Positions 18,890 through 30,199 of a DNA stretch of 64,000 nt are shown piece after piece; within the stretch, counting starts at the first letter, position 1; the number at the start of each line of letters is the position of its first letter. The translations under genes were made by a program, and so were the position numbers. A model generated the notes under the pieces. It saw only the letters and a list, made by a program, of their open reading frames with translations, made no database searches and was not told the origin of the DNA. Source of the stretch: Setoptus koraiensis. Lineage: Eukaryota; Arthropoda. Location: NCBI GenBank assembly GCA_048013815.1, contig CM106586.1:310001-374000 (forward strand), given 5' to 3'.

Positions 18890-21859
18890 GGACGACTAGG
18901 AACTTACAATGTCAAAGTGCTCCTCGACCCCGGAGCAAACATAACATGCATTGATGAGGACTTAGTCAGGAGATTGAAACTAATTGTTCAGAAACACAAG
19001 ATACCAATAAAACAATTAACTTCAACCACTCATAGTCTAGGCTGCGTCAACATATTACTCACCATAGGTAAGATCACACACGAGATAGAGGCTCATGTCC
19101 TCAGAGATCAGCACCACGATCTCATCCTGGGACTAGAAGAAGGAGCTCTATACAAACTCAAACTAAACCTACATCGAAGACAGGTAAAACAGAACGGTCA
19201 AATACTCCACGAGTGCAATAACCGAACCACACAAGTTGGAACTCCCAAGGAGTCAAAACCAACTCACCAACAAACACCCAAACAGGCTCGATGCCTCAAC
19301 ACTCAAGCGCAAATCACTCCAACAGAGCAGGTCACCTTACGAAGTGTCCTAGAAAGATACAATCAATCCTTGGATCAACGAGATCCATCAATATTGTATA
19401 CTGTCCCAAATATTCAGCACAGTCTGCTCCTCACCACTGACATTCCAGTGTCAAGTTGCCCACATCGGCTCTCAATGGATAAGAGGCTAAAGATCAACAC
19501 CATGATCCAGGAGTTGATGGATGAAGGTAAGATCCAAAGATCAGCGTCGCCCTATGCCTCACCTGCTTTCCTTGTAGGAAAGAAGGACGGCAGCTCAAGA
19601 ATGGTCATTGATTACAGAAAACTCAATGATGTCACAGTTGTCGAACCATACCCGATACCACGTATGGACGATCTCTTGGATGGTATGCGAACGCCACGGG
19701 TATTCTCCGTCATTGACCTGAAAGGAGCCTATCACCACATCCGAATGTGTCCGGACGACATCTCTAAAACAGCCTTCGTCACCGCGGATGGGCATTATGA
19801 ATGGCTGGTCATGCCTTTCGGGCTGAAGAATGCCCCAGCCACATTCGCACGATACATGAACCATTTCCTTAGGCAGTATCAACTCAAAAACACCGTAATT
19901 TACTTCGATGACATACTCATCGCAACACACGATCTGGAGAGCCATCTCAAGGCACTAGAAGATCTCTTCTCAGCTTTGGCCAAGGAAAACCTTACAGTCA
20001 ACACCGACAAATGCCATTTCTTGAAGGAATCAGTTGATTATCTAGGTGTCACTCTCAGCAAGGAAGGAATCAAAACACAAGACCAGAAGGTTCAGTCCAT
20101 AAGCGAGATGGCATACCCTAGAAACAAGCATGAAGTGCAACGGTTCCTAGGAATGGTCAACTTCTATCATAAATTCATACCCAATTACGCCTTCCATGCA
20201 ATTCCACTTTACAACCTGCTCAAGAAAGAGGTAACTTGGCAGTGGTCAGATGCTTGTCAGCTATCAGTAGACAAACTGAAGCAACTTCTCATCCAGGGAG
20301 AAGCACTCGTTCCCTTTGTTCGTGGAAGAACAACCATCCTCTACACCGACGCCTCAGGAGTAGGCATAGGAGCCGTATTGAAACAAGTAGTAGAATCACA
20401 AGAAAGACCAGTGAGCTTCTACTCAAAAAGATTGTCATCGGCACAGCAGAGGTACACAACATCGGAACAGGAAGCACTTGCCATAGTTCAAGCCATCCAA
20501 CATTGGAATTATTACCTCGATGGACACAAGTTCATCATCAGAACAGACCACAAACCCTTAACTTGGCTCCAATCAATCACCAACAAGAATAGAAGGTTGT
20601 TCAATTGGTCGATAAAGCTCTCCGTCTATGACTATCAGGTAGAATACCTGCCTGGTGAAACAAACATCGAGGCTGACGCCTTATCAAGAGCACCAATTGT
20701 CAACCTGGTCACATTACAGGAAGTCCGCAATGCCATCCAAAACTCAGAAGATCCAACTCCCATGAACACTTACGAAGAAGATGGGATCATTTACGTAGAA
20801 GTAGATGGTAAGCGTAAGTTGTTCGTCCCAGAATCTCTGAGAAGGACTCTGGTAATGGAGGCGCATAAGCGATTCGGGCATTTAGGAATCAAATCCACCA
20901 AGAATATCATCCAGCTTAAGTACCACTGGCCTCAGATTAACTCCGACATCCACCACTTCCTGGGAGGTTGTGACACTTGTGCCAGGTGCAAGAACTACTC
21001 ACGACCCAGGAAAGGTGAAATGGGACACATGCCCATACCAAGACAACCAATGGAGTTACTATCAATGGACACGGTCAGTGGATTCCGAAACTACGGATCA
21101 CTAAAAACTAACTTGACCGTGATAGTAGATCATGCAACCAGATACGCCTGGACCTTTGCATCAAAGGACATAAAGGATGATCAAGCAATCAATTGTGTCA
21201 GACAAGTCATGCAAGCGATGGGACCAATCAAGACACTCTTGACAGACCGATATCCGGCGTACTTCAGCAGGAGATTTGACAGATTTCTATCACATCACAA
21301 TGTAGAACACAAGTTCACCACCCCTTACCACCCCTCAGGCCAACGGCGTGTGTGAAAGGATTAATAGAACAATCACCAACAAATTAAGATGTTTGAAAAC
21401 GACAATCCACGAGCATCATGGATCAAGTTGCTCAAGGTGGCAACTTCACAATACAACAACACCATACACACCGCGACCAAGTATCCACCAAGTTACTTAA
21501 TGTTCGGCAGATCAACAGATCGGTACATAAATGAAAACAATGAGTTTCCGCCATTAGAACAAGCACGCAATGAAGCGTTGACAAACATTCAGCAACTTCA
21601 TGAGAACAACAAATCAAGATATGATAAACATCAACTTCCAGTGGACATATCAGTTGGTGATCTCGTGTTCACCAAGAGGCCCCAGCAGCTGAATCGGAAG
21701 AAGTTGGATAACCCATTCGATGGGCCTTGGCAAGTTCTCAGCCAGATATCACCAACAGTGTTTGAGATTGCTAAGCGCGACAAACAAAACAACCAACCAA
21801 CAACTTATTTCCACAGCACAATGCTGAAGAAGGCATCAGTGAATGAGATCGATATGTAA
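18890..21859 (+). CDS. pol: Gypsy-2 Pol: protease, RT, RNase H, integrase
   Basis: Domains in order: retropepsin-like protease (LLDPGANITCID near the start); reverse transcriptase (MVIDYRKLND, MPFGLKNAP, YFDDILIA); RNase H (YTDASGVGIGA, then the ALSRAPI tether end); and integrase with HHCC finger (HKRFGHLG ... CDTCARC), D,D,E core (SMDTVSGF, LTDRYPAYF) and C-terminal region (VGDLVFTKRP). It reverse-transcribes and integrates the element. The body is nearly whole, with about one apparent interruption. Domain order (RT-RH-IN) identifies Ty3/Gypsy rather than Copia. Confidence 0.9.
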
Positions 21860-22064
21860 ATATGAAAGCAAACAGCGCCCCTAGTGGAAGAGTTGATAAC
21901 TGTACAAACCTTGTAAAGTGAACACGCGCGAGGATGCCTCTAGTGGAGAAAACGTGAAGCAAGCTCAAACATACATTTAGAGCCGCGAGAACTGGCGCGC
22001 GAATAGATAACTTGCAATCAGCAGTAATAAGCAGCAATCATAGCTCATTAACATTTTACAGTAA

Positions 22065-22587
22065 GATGGCCAACAACAATTTAAATAATAATATGGAAGA
22101 GCCATGGTGGCTACACAACAACCGCCACAACCAGAACGGCGAGTATTCGCAATTTTTAGGCATGTTGCCACCGGCCACCACCATGTTTGGCGATGATTAT
22201 ATCGCAAACCGGAGAGCCTTGGGCGAGGTGTGGGGTCCAGTAGGTCCGTACCGGGACACTCCGCTCTCCCCGGACAACCGAGTCCTATCGGGTCAGGACA
22301 CGCCGACCCAACAGGAGGCATTAGCCATATTAGCCTGGCTGGCTGAGGAGCCCCCGGCATGGCCGGAATATGTGCCATCTCCGGCACCGGCCAGTGAGGC
22401 CGCGGACGACGACGAAGACGCCGACGAAGACGACCAAGAGGATTCTTCTCCCCCGGAATCACCAATTATTGTGGTTGGGTGTCCACCTCCGGAGGGGGAG
22501 GAATTTAGAGGCAGCTGTAGCAGCAGCAGCAACAACAAGCAACAACAGCCAATAGACTACAATGAAGACTCTACAGAGTGGCCTTAA
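22065..22587 (+). CDS. Gypsy-2 accessory ORF, acidic, unknown function
   Basis: A 173-residue frame between pol and the 3' LTR, where env would lie. It has no signal peptide or membrane span, so it is not an env. The N-terminus is Asn-rich, the middle carries Pro/Trp motifs (EEPPAWPEYVP), and a strongly acidic tract (DDDEDADEDDQED) follows. The final roughly 28 residues (Ser/Asn/Gln-rich) are encoded by the 3' LTR itself, so LTR and ORF share sequence. Post-pol accessory ORFs are known in some Gypsy lineages, but no family is recognised here. ATG at 22065 was preferred over 22012, which lacks the compact start context. Confidence 0.55.
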
Positions 22588-22795
22588 AGTCACTCTGTAG
22601 AGTCCCCCAAACGCTTGTAACAGGCTCCACTACAGCCTCTACTCCTCAATAGAGGAGCTGCAGTGGAGCCTGCGACCCACCTAGGGTCTGCCCTTGGCAG
22701 TGCTGCACCTTCCCCTATATAAGGGGGCAGCACTGCCAATCTGAATCAGTATCGTTTGTGAATTCATAAAATAAACATAGATATCATTTATTACA
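22503..22795 (+). repeat. Gypsy-2 3' LTR
   Basis: Direct repeat of the 5' LTR, apparently identical except for a 3-bp length difference. It contains the same three hairpins. Its 5' part encodes the C-terminus of the accessory ORF. It is followed by tatat, matching the block before the 5' LTR. Confidence 0.9.
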
Positions 22796-23005
22796 TATAT
22801 ATAAGATCTTTATTTGAATTTAGCATGAACAGGAATGGCTATACTCCCTGTGCGCTCGCCTTAAATAGGCGACGGCATAGCGTCGAGCGCACAGGGAGGC
22901 GGAGCGTTACAAGCGCACTACCACACAGCGCTTGTTGTGCGCTCTTGTGTGCGAGTTTATGATTGATTTGGCTGTGTGCTAGCGAGCAGCACAGTGTGTT
23001 TTATA
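22796..23005 (-). repeat. Gypsy-1 5' LTR continuation, right of Gypsy-2
   Basis: This is the continuation of the sequence interrupted at 17243. On the minus strand it ends in a promoter-like block (22845-22897). The upstream part is rich in gcgctc/gagcgc palindromic words. It is cut on the right by a small TIR element at 23006. LTR identity is inferred from position, promoter structure and orientation. Confidence 0.45.
22845..22897 (-). promoter_or_regulatory. Gypsy-1 LTR promoter: TATA-like box in a hairpin loop
   Basis: Arms tccctgtgcgctcg and cgagcgcacaggga form a perfect 14-bp stem. On the minus strand an inner stem cgcct/aggcg surrounds attta, within the TATA-like word ctatttaag. The architecture matches the unrelated Gypsy-2 promoter. 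Confidence 0.55.
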
Positions 23006-23247
23006 TAGGGTGGCTGGAGCAAGCGGGTCATTTTCTACTGTTTATGCTACGCTGCCTTCCACAGTGCATTTTCTTGAACGCACTGTGGTAGCCACACAAG
23101 CACAGATTGTATAAAAGGACACATTGCGCCTGCCGTGGCCCTAATCACACTCATTGCACTCAGCGCAGGAAGAGCACAAATTGTATGTTCTGTGCTTTCG
23201 TGCTGCACAGGTGTTTTTGTACGGTACGGCTTGCTCCAGCCACCCTA
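23006..23247. mobile_element. Short TIR element (MITE-like), 242 bp
   Basis: Perfect 19-bp terminal inverted repeats: tagggtggctggagcaagc at the left and its complement at the right. TA flanks both ends (23004-23005 and 23248-23249), as expected for a Tc1/mariner-type target. There is no coding capacity. The interior holds a TATA-like word (gtataaaagg). Confidence 0.75.
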
Positions 23248-23275
23248 TAGATGTCCGCTCTGCTTGAAACACCCT

Positions 23276-23680
23276 TTACTACTTCATGTGCTTGTGGACT
23301 TTGTGTTTGTGTGCGAGGTATTTGTGTGCCTGCGCGTGAGCTCACGCGCTGTGTGCTAGAGACAATTCAGATCCTACTGGTTGAATGTAATAAATGATAA
23401 TATGATGTTTATTTACGAAATTCACAAACGATACTGACTCAGATTGGCAGTGCTGCCCCCTTATATAGGGGAAGGTGCAGCACTGCCAAGGGCAGACCCT
23501 AGGTGGGTCGCAGGCTCCACTGCAGCTCCTCTATTGAGGAGTAGAGGCTGTAGTGGAGCCTGTTACAAGCGTTTGGGGGACTCTACAGAGTGACTTTAAG
23601 GCCACTCTGTAGAGTCTTCATTAAAGTCGTTTAGCTGTTGTTGCTTGTTGTTGCTGCTGCTCCTGCTACAGCTGCCTTTA
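23276..23680 (-). mobile_element. Inverted LTR-plus-leader fragment of a Gypsy-2 relative
   Basis: On the minus strand this stretch is a Gypsy-2-type LTR (about 23386-23680) followed by the start of the same leader (23276-23385). Sequence matches the Gypsy-2 5' end up to gaagtagta and then diverges abruptly. The LTR keeps all three hairpins. By eye it differs from Gypsy-2 at several percent of sites, so it is an older relative and a broken copy. Confidence 0.85.
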
Positions 23681-24069
23681 GATATATGTGCCGAGACCAT
23701 ACATATAGCATTATTACACATAGAACTTTATAGCATAAACATATATAAATAAAGCATAGTATAGTAAAACCCTAACAAGCTATCACACGCACAATTAGCA
23801 CGGCCAAAGCTGCATTACTGTACTTCACTGTGTGATAGCTAAGGAGCGGACAGATCCTTGTAATCATGCGTACAATTAGCCTTGACCGCGACGAAAGGAG
23901 TCACATAGTGGTATAGCTGAGATCTCTAGTATTCTTAGCAACTACGTATGCATCAATTCATCGATTGCGAGCGCTAAAAGGTTGTCATAAACTCCTCCTA
24001 ATCTTTCAACGATAATCGTCCACATAAAAAATTTAGCGCTCGAAATACTGATTTGATCAGTATTACTTG
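23681..24069 (+). mobile_element. Family A 3' end (A4) with unresolved left flank
   Basis: The last 85 bp carry a diverged family A 3' end: aaatttagcgct, then hairpin aatactgat-ttg-atcagtatt and acttg at 24069. The preceding 300 bp (23681-23983) are AT-rich with words such as tgtgatagct seen inverted in A1. They may be the eroded interior; no gene is supported there. The insertion abuts the RNase H region of Gypsy-3. Confidence 0.55.
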
Positions 24070-24070
24070 T

Positions 24071-25557
24071 TTTGTTGTAATATACCACCTATGCCTGTCG
24101 AGCATGCGTCCGTCTTGATTCTCGTCTCGCGTCTGTGGTCGTAACATGTTACACACAGATTAGATGATAATAACTCTTTCAAACGAACGAAAGTTTTTTC
24201 TTCTAAATCACCCCACTTCCACGCTGCTTTTTTGCGAGTTAGAGCCGAAAGTGGCTCGGTTTACTTAGCGAAATTTGGGACGAGTCTTCGATAATAGGAG
24301 ACCATACCATTAAATCTTTGCACATTGTTTGCGCAGTTGGGAGTTGGCATTTCTTTAATTGCTCTTACGTTCTCCGGGTCCGGCTTTATTCCGTCACTCG
24401 AAATTACGTGGCCCAGAAAAGTTAGTGTGTTTGTGCCTATCGTACATTTCGAAGGCTGGATCACTAAATCAGCCCCTTTTACGCATTGTAATACTTTGTC
24501 TACTGCGTTGACAGGCTCGGTCCATGATTTTGATGCAATGCATGTATCGTCGATGTGAACCATCAGGTCGACTCCTTTTAAGCCACTAAAAACGCTGTCG
24601 ACCAACTTTTGAAATGATGCTCCACTATTACTTAAACCAAATGGCATACAATTAAATTGCCAGTGGCCTTCATGGGTTCTGAAAGCGGTTATCTCTTTCG
24701 AACTTTGCTCCATGGTTATTTGCCAATACTCGCTAGCAAAGTCGAAAAGAGTGAAGTAATTCTTGTTGCCCATGAAGTCAAGACAATCGTCAAGTCTCGG
24801 AAGAGGATATACGTTCTTTTTCGTGACTTCGTTCACTTTACGATAGTCAACGCAAAATCTCCACTGGCCATTTTTCTTTTTCACTAAAACACAAGCGCTG
24901 GCCCAGGGAGATTTCGACTCTTCTATGATACCTTTGTCAAGCATATCGGCTATTTGCTCCCTTACTGCTTTCTTTTCGATTTCAGCGTGGCGTCTCAAGG
25001 GTTCAGCTATCGGCTTTTCTCCTTCGATAAGTTCTATCTTATGCTCAGAAAGGTTCGTACGCCCCAACTGGCCGTTGTACGCGAAGACGGTGCTATATTT
25101 TGTCATTAATTGTTTAACGTCCGCGATCTGTTTCTGGTCGAGGTTTTCGCCGACGTTGATAGTATTACCTTTCTCATCTATTTCGACCAACAAATTTGTG
25201 CTTACAGTTGTGGTTGCCTTTTTGCTGGTCGTAGATTCAAATCTGCCTATGACGGCCCCAGCTTGCACTTGGACGCTACATTGTGTTGGGTTCATTAGTA
25301 CCACTGATTTGTCGTTTTCACTGCCGCAAATTGTATCACCGATCTTTAGTTCGGTGACTGTATTTGTTGGTAGCATGATACATTCACAGTTGCAGGCAGC
25401 CCTTACTGGTAATAATAATTGCGATCGTGGAGGAATTTTAGTTGTCGTTTTAGCGAATATTGGGCCTCCTTCGTCGATCATGTCGATTGCGTTAATCGTA
25501 GTCGTCTCTTCGTCTGCAAACGACAAAGAATCGTCGTTATTATTAACCGACATTTTA
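24071..25557 (-). pseudogene. Gypsy-3: Ty3/Gypsy RT-RNase H fragment
   Basis: The minus strand encodes the linker after protease (HKIELIEGEKPIAEPLRRH), the reverse transcriptase (WRFCVDYRKVN, MPFGLSNSGA, FLGHVISSDG) and the start of RNase H (KTDACSTGIGG). It resembles the corresponding part of Gypsy-1 but is clearly a different family. It is bounded by family A at 24070 and family C at 25565. It is broken, with few interruptions inside the surviving part, and lacks gag, integrase and LTRs. Confidence 0.85.
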
Positions 25558-25564
25558 AATAATT

Positions 25565-25845
25565 GGGTGTTCTTGCGAACTGGGCGTAGCTCAGTTCACG
25601 ACGAATTCATGGTATGAGTGTCACTGAGGTCCCTGACAAGAAATATTTTGGACCGGAAGTGTAGAAACTTCTGGTTCCGGTTTTAGCTTCATCTTTGAGA
25701 TACAGCATTGAAACTCGTTATGTTAGTACATCAGACTATGACTACCCCGATGACATCATTATCAAATCTCTACAACTTCTGGTTCTCGAAATATTCAGGA
25801 AAATTGCATGTATGGGCGAATCTAGACTGGTCTGGGTCTGTTCAG
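25565..25845. mobile_element. Family C TIR element (C1), left part
   Basis: Starts gggtgttcttgcgaactggg, the terminal repeat of family C. About 280 bp of the left half follows, with a CCGGAAGT-containing subterminal block, matching 26668-26950. It is cut by B3 at 25846. Confidence 0.65.
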
Positions 25846-26667
25846 GGTTGTTCTAGCGAATAGTGCCACACCCAGATTCTGTTGAAACTTCCGGTATAGG
25901 TTCATCTTGACCTAGATAGAACGAAAAAAGTGGTCCGGAAGTGCGGAAACTTCCGGTTCCGGTTTTACCTTAAGTTAGAGCTAGAGATCTGAAACTCACC
26001 ATAATAGCGTTCCTAAAGACGCTCAACACGATGGCATAATTTTCAGCTCGGTGTAACTTCCGGTTCTCGAAATATTGGCATATTTATTGGTTCAGAAGAC
26101 CGAACCAATGACGAATTTCAGCTTCGCTGCACTCGGGGATGAACTTGCGATGGGTCTGAGAACTCGGCCCGCGGCCTCGTAATTTGGAGGCCGTCACATC
26201 TCCGTCGTCGCTCCCGCGACGACTGCGTGCGACGGGATCCCTTCGGGTAGGGTTGATGAGCGCTTCGGGTATCGGGCTACGCCCTCTACCCTCCGCTCAC
26301 GTGACTGCAAACCACGGAAAATTCTTTGTTGAAAAAATGCGACGATAGAAACTGAATTCATCACAATGATGCGTATCATCAAGAATCGGAGGGATATCAG
26401 GATGAATTGGCGCACGTATATATTCGTGCGCGCGGATGCTTCGTTCCGAGCGGAATACCCGCGCGGTTTTTCCTGAATATCTCTAGAACCAGAAGCCACA
26501 CACAAGTGAAATGAACTCCGTTGCACACAGCACGTCCGCATCCTGCTGTTTATCAAGTTTCATGGCTCTAGATTGAAGTTTGTGTAAAACCGGAACCGGA
26601 AGTTTACGCATTTCCGGACTAGCAAATCCGTTGTTGTGGGGCCCTTCGGGGCGCATGTGTGAAGTTT
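25846..26667. mobile_element. Family B TIR element (B3), right terminus missing
   Basis: Left end ggttgttctagcgaatagtg, the CCGGAAGT subterminal palindromes, the GC-rich core (ggaggccgtcacatctccgt ...) and the right subterminal block are present. The final terminal repeat is replaced by the start of C2 at 26668. It is a diverged copy. Confidence 0.7.
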
Positions 26668-27601
26668 GGGCTGTTGTAGCGAACTGGGCGTAGTTCAGAT
26701 CGCGACGAAACTCACAGTGTGAGTACTTTGGAGGTCCCTGATGAAAAATTTTTTGGACCGGAAGTGTAGAAACCACTGCTTCCGGTTCTAGCCTCGGCTT
26801 CAAGCTAGAAACTTGAAACTTGGTATGTCGGTATATTCGACCACACTTAGTCCAATGAGATAGATTTCGAATTTCTATAACTTCCGGTTGCAGAGATATT
26901 CAGGAATTTCATGCAGATTAACGTATTCAGACGGTGCTTGCGCGAACCCTAAGCCTAGCTGGCTAGAGCAAGGTTAATTGAGTACATAATTGGTCGAAAC
27001 CCGGCCCGATCACGGGCCCCGCCCACTTGACCCCCAGTCCTCGGGAAGAATCTTTTTTAGTTAGGTGGCCGTCAGTCGTCCCGCCGGAGGCCGCAGGCCG
27101 TAGGCGTGGACGACTGGAGGCCGAACCCCTCCTCCGACCCGGGCCCAAGATGCATGGCAGACGGAAGGGCTATTGTATATTATACACAAGTGAGCATGGG
27201 TACCCCGCGTACCTCGTGCTACCCGCAACGGTCATGCCGCATTCATGCGGTTGTGATTATTACCCTCGCGTAGCCTATTGCATACTCGGATACCCGAAAT
27301 ACCCGGGTAAATCGCAGTATCGCACATCGGGTTCATTTTCACACTTCCGGTATACGATCTCTGAGATAAATATACTTGTCTGTACCTGGCTGTATCAAAA
27401 ATACCTTCAAAAAAAAACAGTGGGAACCGATAGCGGTCGTCGGGTACCTCAAAACGCCCACTGTGCGGTACCTCGGGTAACTCGACAACTGTAAATTTCT
27501 ACATCTTATAGATACCCATTCGGGTATCAGGGCACTAGACCATACTCAAAAATACCCAAAATACCCAGATCGGAACTACGCCCAGTTCGCTACAACAGCC
27601 C
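26668..27601. mobile_element. Family C TIR element (C2), complete
   Basis: About 934 bp with near-perfect terminal repeats: gggctgttgtagcgaactgg at the left and its complement (ccagttcgctacaacagccc) at the right, about 33 bp in all with one mismatch. The core (about 26998-27140) shares ggccgtcagtcgtcccgccg with the core of family D, so C and D are related. Flanking 8-mers (tgaagttt / aaccccgg) do not match, suggesting rearrangement after insertion. Confidence 0.75.
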
Positions 27602-27994
27602 AACCCCGGCCTTCGGCCGAGTAATTGTCACACACCCGAACACCAGAAACGATGCGAATGCGTGCCAGGCTGAGTGCGGCTCGTGAGACGTCAGATGTGA
27701 CTCGAATTGCGTGACCGGAAGTTGGTCCAACAGTGAATGGTGACTATCTCCTGAGTGGATGATTGTAAGGGTGAGATTCTAACTGCATGTTAACTGTGGT
27801 ATCTGAACCTATTCGAAAATACCTAAATTTCTAGTCTGAGGCACTCCTGAGGCCTGAAAATGCTTTTCCCCGTTTCTCCGGAAGTAGAAATTTCCGCACT
27901 TCCGGACCTTCAAAAACGTTCTTTGGGGCCGCCCCGCGGCCCTTGTGTGGAGTTTGAAGGAAATCGGGCTTGGCCGTTGTTCGCTACTACACCC
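27602..27994. mobile_element. Right part of another C/D-type TIR element
   Basis: Contains the right subterminal block (tttccgcacttccggac), the gggccgccccgcggccc palindrome and a terminus gttcgctactacacccc resembling the C/D right end. The left half is missing. Confidence 0.55.
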
Positions 27995-28007
27995 CAAAGT
28001 TGAAAAG

Positions 28008-28328
28008 ATGGCCACTGCGGAGCTCAGCGAGCTCACAGGTAATACCGAAATTGCGAACATAAACCCAGAAGACACTCAGCTAATTCACATTGGAGAGGGG
28101 GATAGTGAGAATAGCTTAGTTTTTCGTTTTTCGGTCAGCTACGACAGTGATAGTGGACTAAATTGGCTAATTCTTGGTGGATTAGGTCCTTTTATTTTGG
28201 CTTTTCTCCTTGGAACGGTGGTGCGCAAGCTAATAATTTCTTGGTCATGCAAAAAGCAGCAAAAAAGTGGCCAAAGGAAGGACAGAAATGTGAACCATCC
28301 CATGGCCAAGAGAAAACCTCTCTACTGA
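28008..28328 (+). pseudogene. Small single-pass membrane ORF, env-tail-like
   Basis: 106 residues: an acidic polar segment (about 1-50), one strong membrane span (about 56-74, LILGGLGPFILAFLLGTVV), then a Cys and Lys/Arg-rich tail. The layout matches the membrane anchor and tail of an LTR-element envelope. An AATAAA cluster follows at about 28370. It may be the 3' end of an env fossil truncated by the TIR element on its left, or an unrelated small membrane protein. Confidence 0.35.
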
Positions 28329-28384
28329 ATAGAATTCAACAACCTATGTAATACATTTGCCTAGACAATAAAATAAAATTTTAT

Positions 28385-28615
28385 TAAAAATAGCCCATAG
28401 CCTGCCCATAGTCTGCCCATAGCCTGCCCAGAGCAGCCCCCATGCTGCCCGCCGCCCCTACTCTGCCCGTCTCGCCCAAAAACTGCCCGCTCATTTCTTG
28501 CCCATTGGGCGGCTGCCCACCGCCCCTGTGCCGCACACGGGCATGCCCCACCGCCCATCGATGCACATGTGCCTACCCAATGGGCTAGCTATCTGCCCCC
28601 AGCACTACCCGCTAC
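28385..28615. repeat. Degenerate GCCC-rich minisatellite
   Basis: About 230 bp of loosely repeated ctgcccata/ctgcccg words with strong C-over-G strand bias. No gene is supported. On the minus strand it is rich in GGGC/GGGCA runs and could form G-quadruplex-like structure. Confidence 0.7.
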
Positions 28616-28629
28616 GACACAATAAGGCT

Positions 28630-29691
28630 CATGTTTGCGATAACATGTCATGAACGCTATGAAATCATGCAATTTGACATTGCTACAGCGTTCTTACATG
28701 GTGACCTCAAAGGGGAGGTGTATCTCTCATCCCTTGCTGGTGTAATCTGCCCGAGAGACAAAGCTTCGCGCCTAAATAAGTCATTTTAACAATCCCCAGA
28801 ATGTTGGAACGAAAAAGTTTAAGCTAATTCTGCAGGAAATAGGGCTGAAAGCAACACAGACAGATCCTTGCTTGTATACAGGAAGTTTTCTGAACAAACA
28901 AGTCCTGCTGGTCATCTATATCGACGACGGGATGGTCGTCGGCGAAGACAAAGAAGTGTTAACAGCACTAAATGATCAGATAAGTCAAAAGGTTCGAACA
29001 AGATTTGTCGAAACCAAGATGTTCATTGGTTTCGAAATGGAAAGGAACAAGGGGATGATAAAACTTCATCAGGCAGGATACATAAAGACGATGCTGGAAG
29101 TGTTCAACTTGAGCGAGAGCAAATCTATCTTAGTGCCTATCGCCAATGTCGAACAATTGCTAAAAGACAACGAAGCAGATATTCCTGCCAGCGCACCGCA
29201 AAGAGAGATAATTGGCGGCCTGAATTACTGTGCCTTATTTGATATTTGCTTTGCCGTCAACCGCTTGGCATCGTTTTCTAACGCGCTGAAAGTCAAACAT
29301 TGGCAAGCGGCAAAACAAATCCTACGGTACATGAAAGGGACGATAGACCATGGCATCGTGTTTGCTCACCACGACAGCCTCACAATCAGATGTTTATCTG
29401 AAGCCGAATTCGGTGGAGACACTATAAACCGAAAATCAACAACAGGCATTCTGCTAGAGGTCAGCCGAGGGCCTGTAGCATATCAGAGCAAACAGCAAGC
29501 GTCAGTGGCATTGTCCAGCACTGAGGCAGAGTTCATAGCGGCAAGCACCGCTGCCAGTGAACTTGCCTGGCTGCACAATATCCTAGATGAAGCGAAACTT
29601 AGACTAGTATCCACTACATTTTTTGCCGACAACCAAGCTGCCATAAGGCTAATTGAGTCAGATGAATTCCGTGCTAGAACCAAGCATAGAA
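28630..29691 (+). pseudogene. Ty1/Copia RT-RNase H fragment
   Basis: The plus strand encodes Copia-type reverse transcriptase motifs (FDIATAFLHGDL, then VIYIDDGMVVG) and RNase H (STTGILLEV, SKQQASVALSSTEAEF, DNQAAIRL). It stops at the conserved TKH motif, where a family B element begins. Motif wording is diagnostic for Copia (Pseudoviridae) rather than Gypsy. It lacks gag, integrase and LTRs. It is a broken fossil with several interruptions in its 5' part. Confidence 0.85.
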
Positions 29692-30116
29692 GGTGTTGTA
29701 GCGATTAAGTCCCCACTCAGAATCTGATGGAACTTGACACACGGGCCCCGCAGGGGCCATATATTATGGATTGAGTATTCCGGAAGTGCGGAAACTTCCG
29801 GCTCCGGAGATGCAAAAATATTGAGATGGAGAAACTTCAGAATCAGATGGTAGATACATAGCGAAGTATAATGAGATCAAAATTAATCCGCTTTGACTTC
29901 CAGTTCATAAGATATATAGGTTCAACCAAATTTTGGCGTCCGGCCGGCTCTGTGCGGTTGCAGTCAGCGGACCCATACTGTGCTGTGACTGCGCGACACC
30001 ATGTATCCGCCCATGTCTCATTCATTTTGCTCTACAATTCTCCCATTCTCTATTGTGCGGTTGGCCGGTTTCTTACTTCCATCCGCGTATGGATTGGAGT
30101 AATGTGAGCCGGCAGG
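29692..30116. mobile_element. Family B TIR element (B5), left part
   Basis: Starts ggtgttgtagcgattaagtc inside the Copia RNase H region. It continues with a right-half-type arrangement (gggccccgcaggggcc, CCGGAAGT palindrome, gcggttgcagtcagcggacc) and fades out near 30116. The other end is missing. Confidence 0.6.
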
Positions 30117-30199
30117 GAATTGGATATTTCGTATTGTCGAAAATGTATATACTGTGTTTGGGGAATTAAGTGCAAGGTGATTGCTGAATGAACCAATGA
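30117..30199. other. Unassigned short stretch
   Basis: 83 bp between B5 and the 585-aa-family fragment; nothing recognisable. Confidence 0.3.

Larger units (their letters stand above)
17244..22795 (+). mobile_element. Gypsy-2: young Ty3/Gypsy element with accessory ORF
   Basis: 5.55 kb bounded by direct LTRs (17244-17539 and 22503-22795). The LTRs appear identical apart from a 3-bp length difference, so insertion is very recent. Order: LTR, CA-rich leader, gag, pol (protease, RT, RNase H, integrase), an extra acidic ORF, LTR. It looks close to whole, with about one apparent break. It inserted into the 5' LTR/leader of Gypsy-1 in the opposite orientation, flanked by TATAT on both sides. The shared LTR start is atttagaggcagc; a start at the TG 13 bases later is the alternative. 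Confidence 0.9.
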
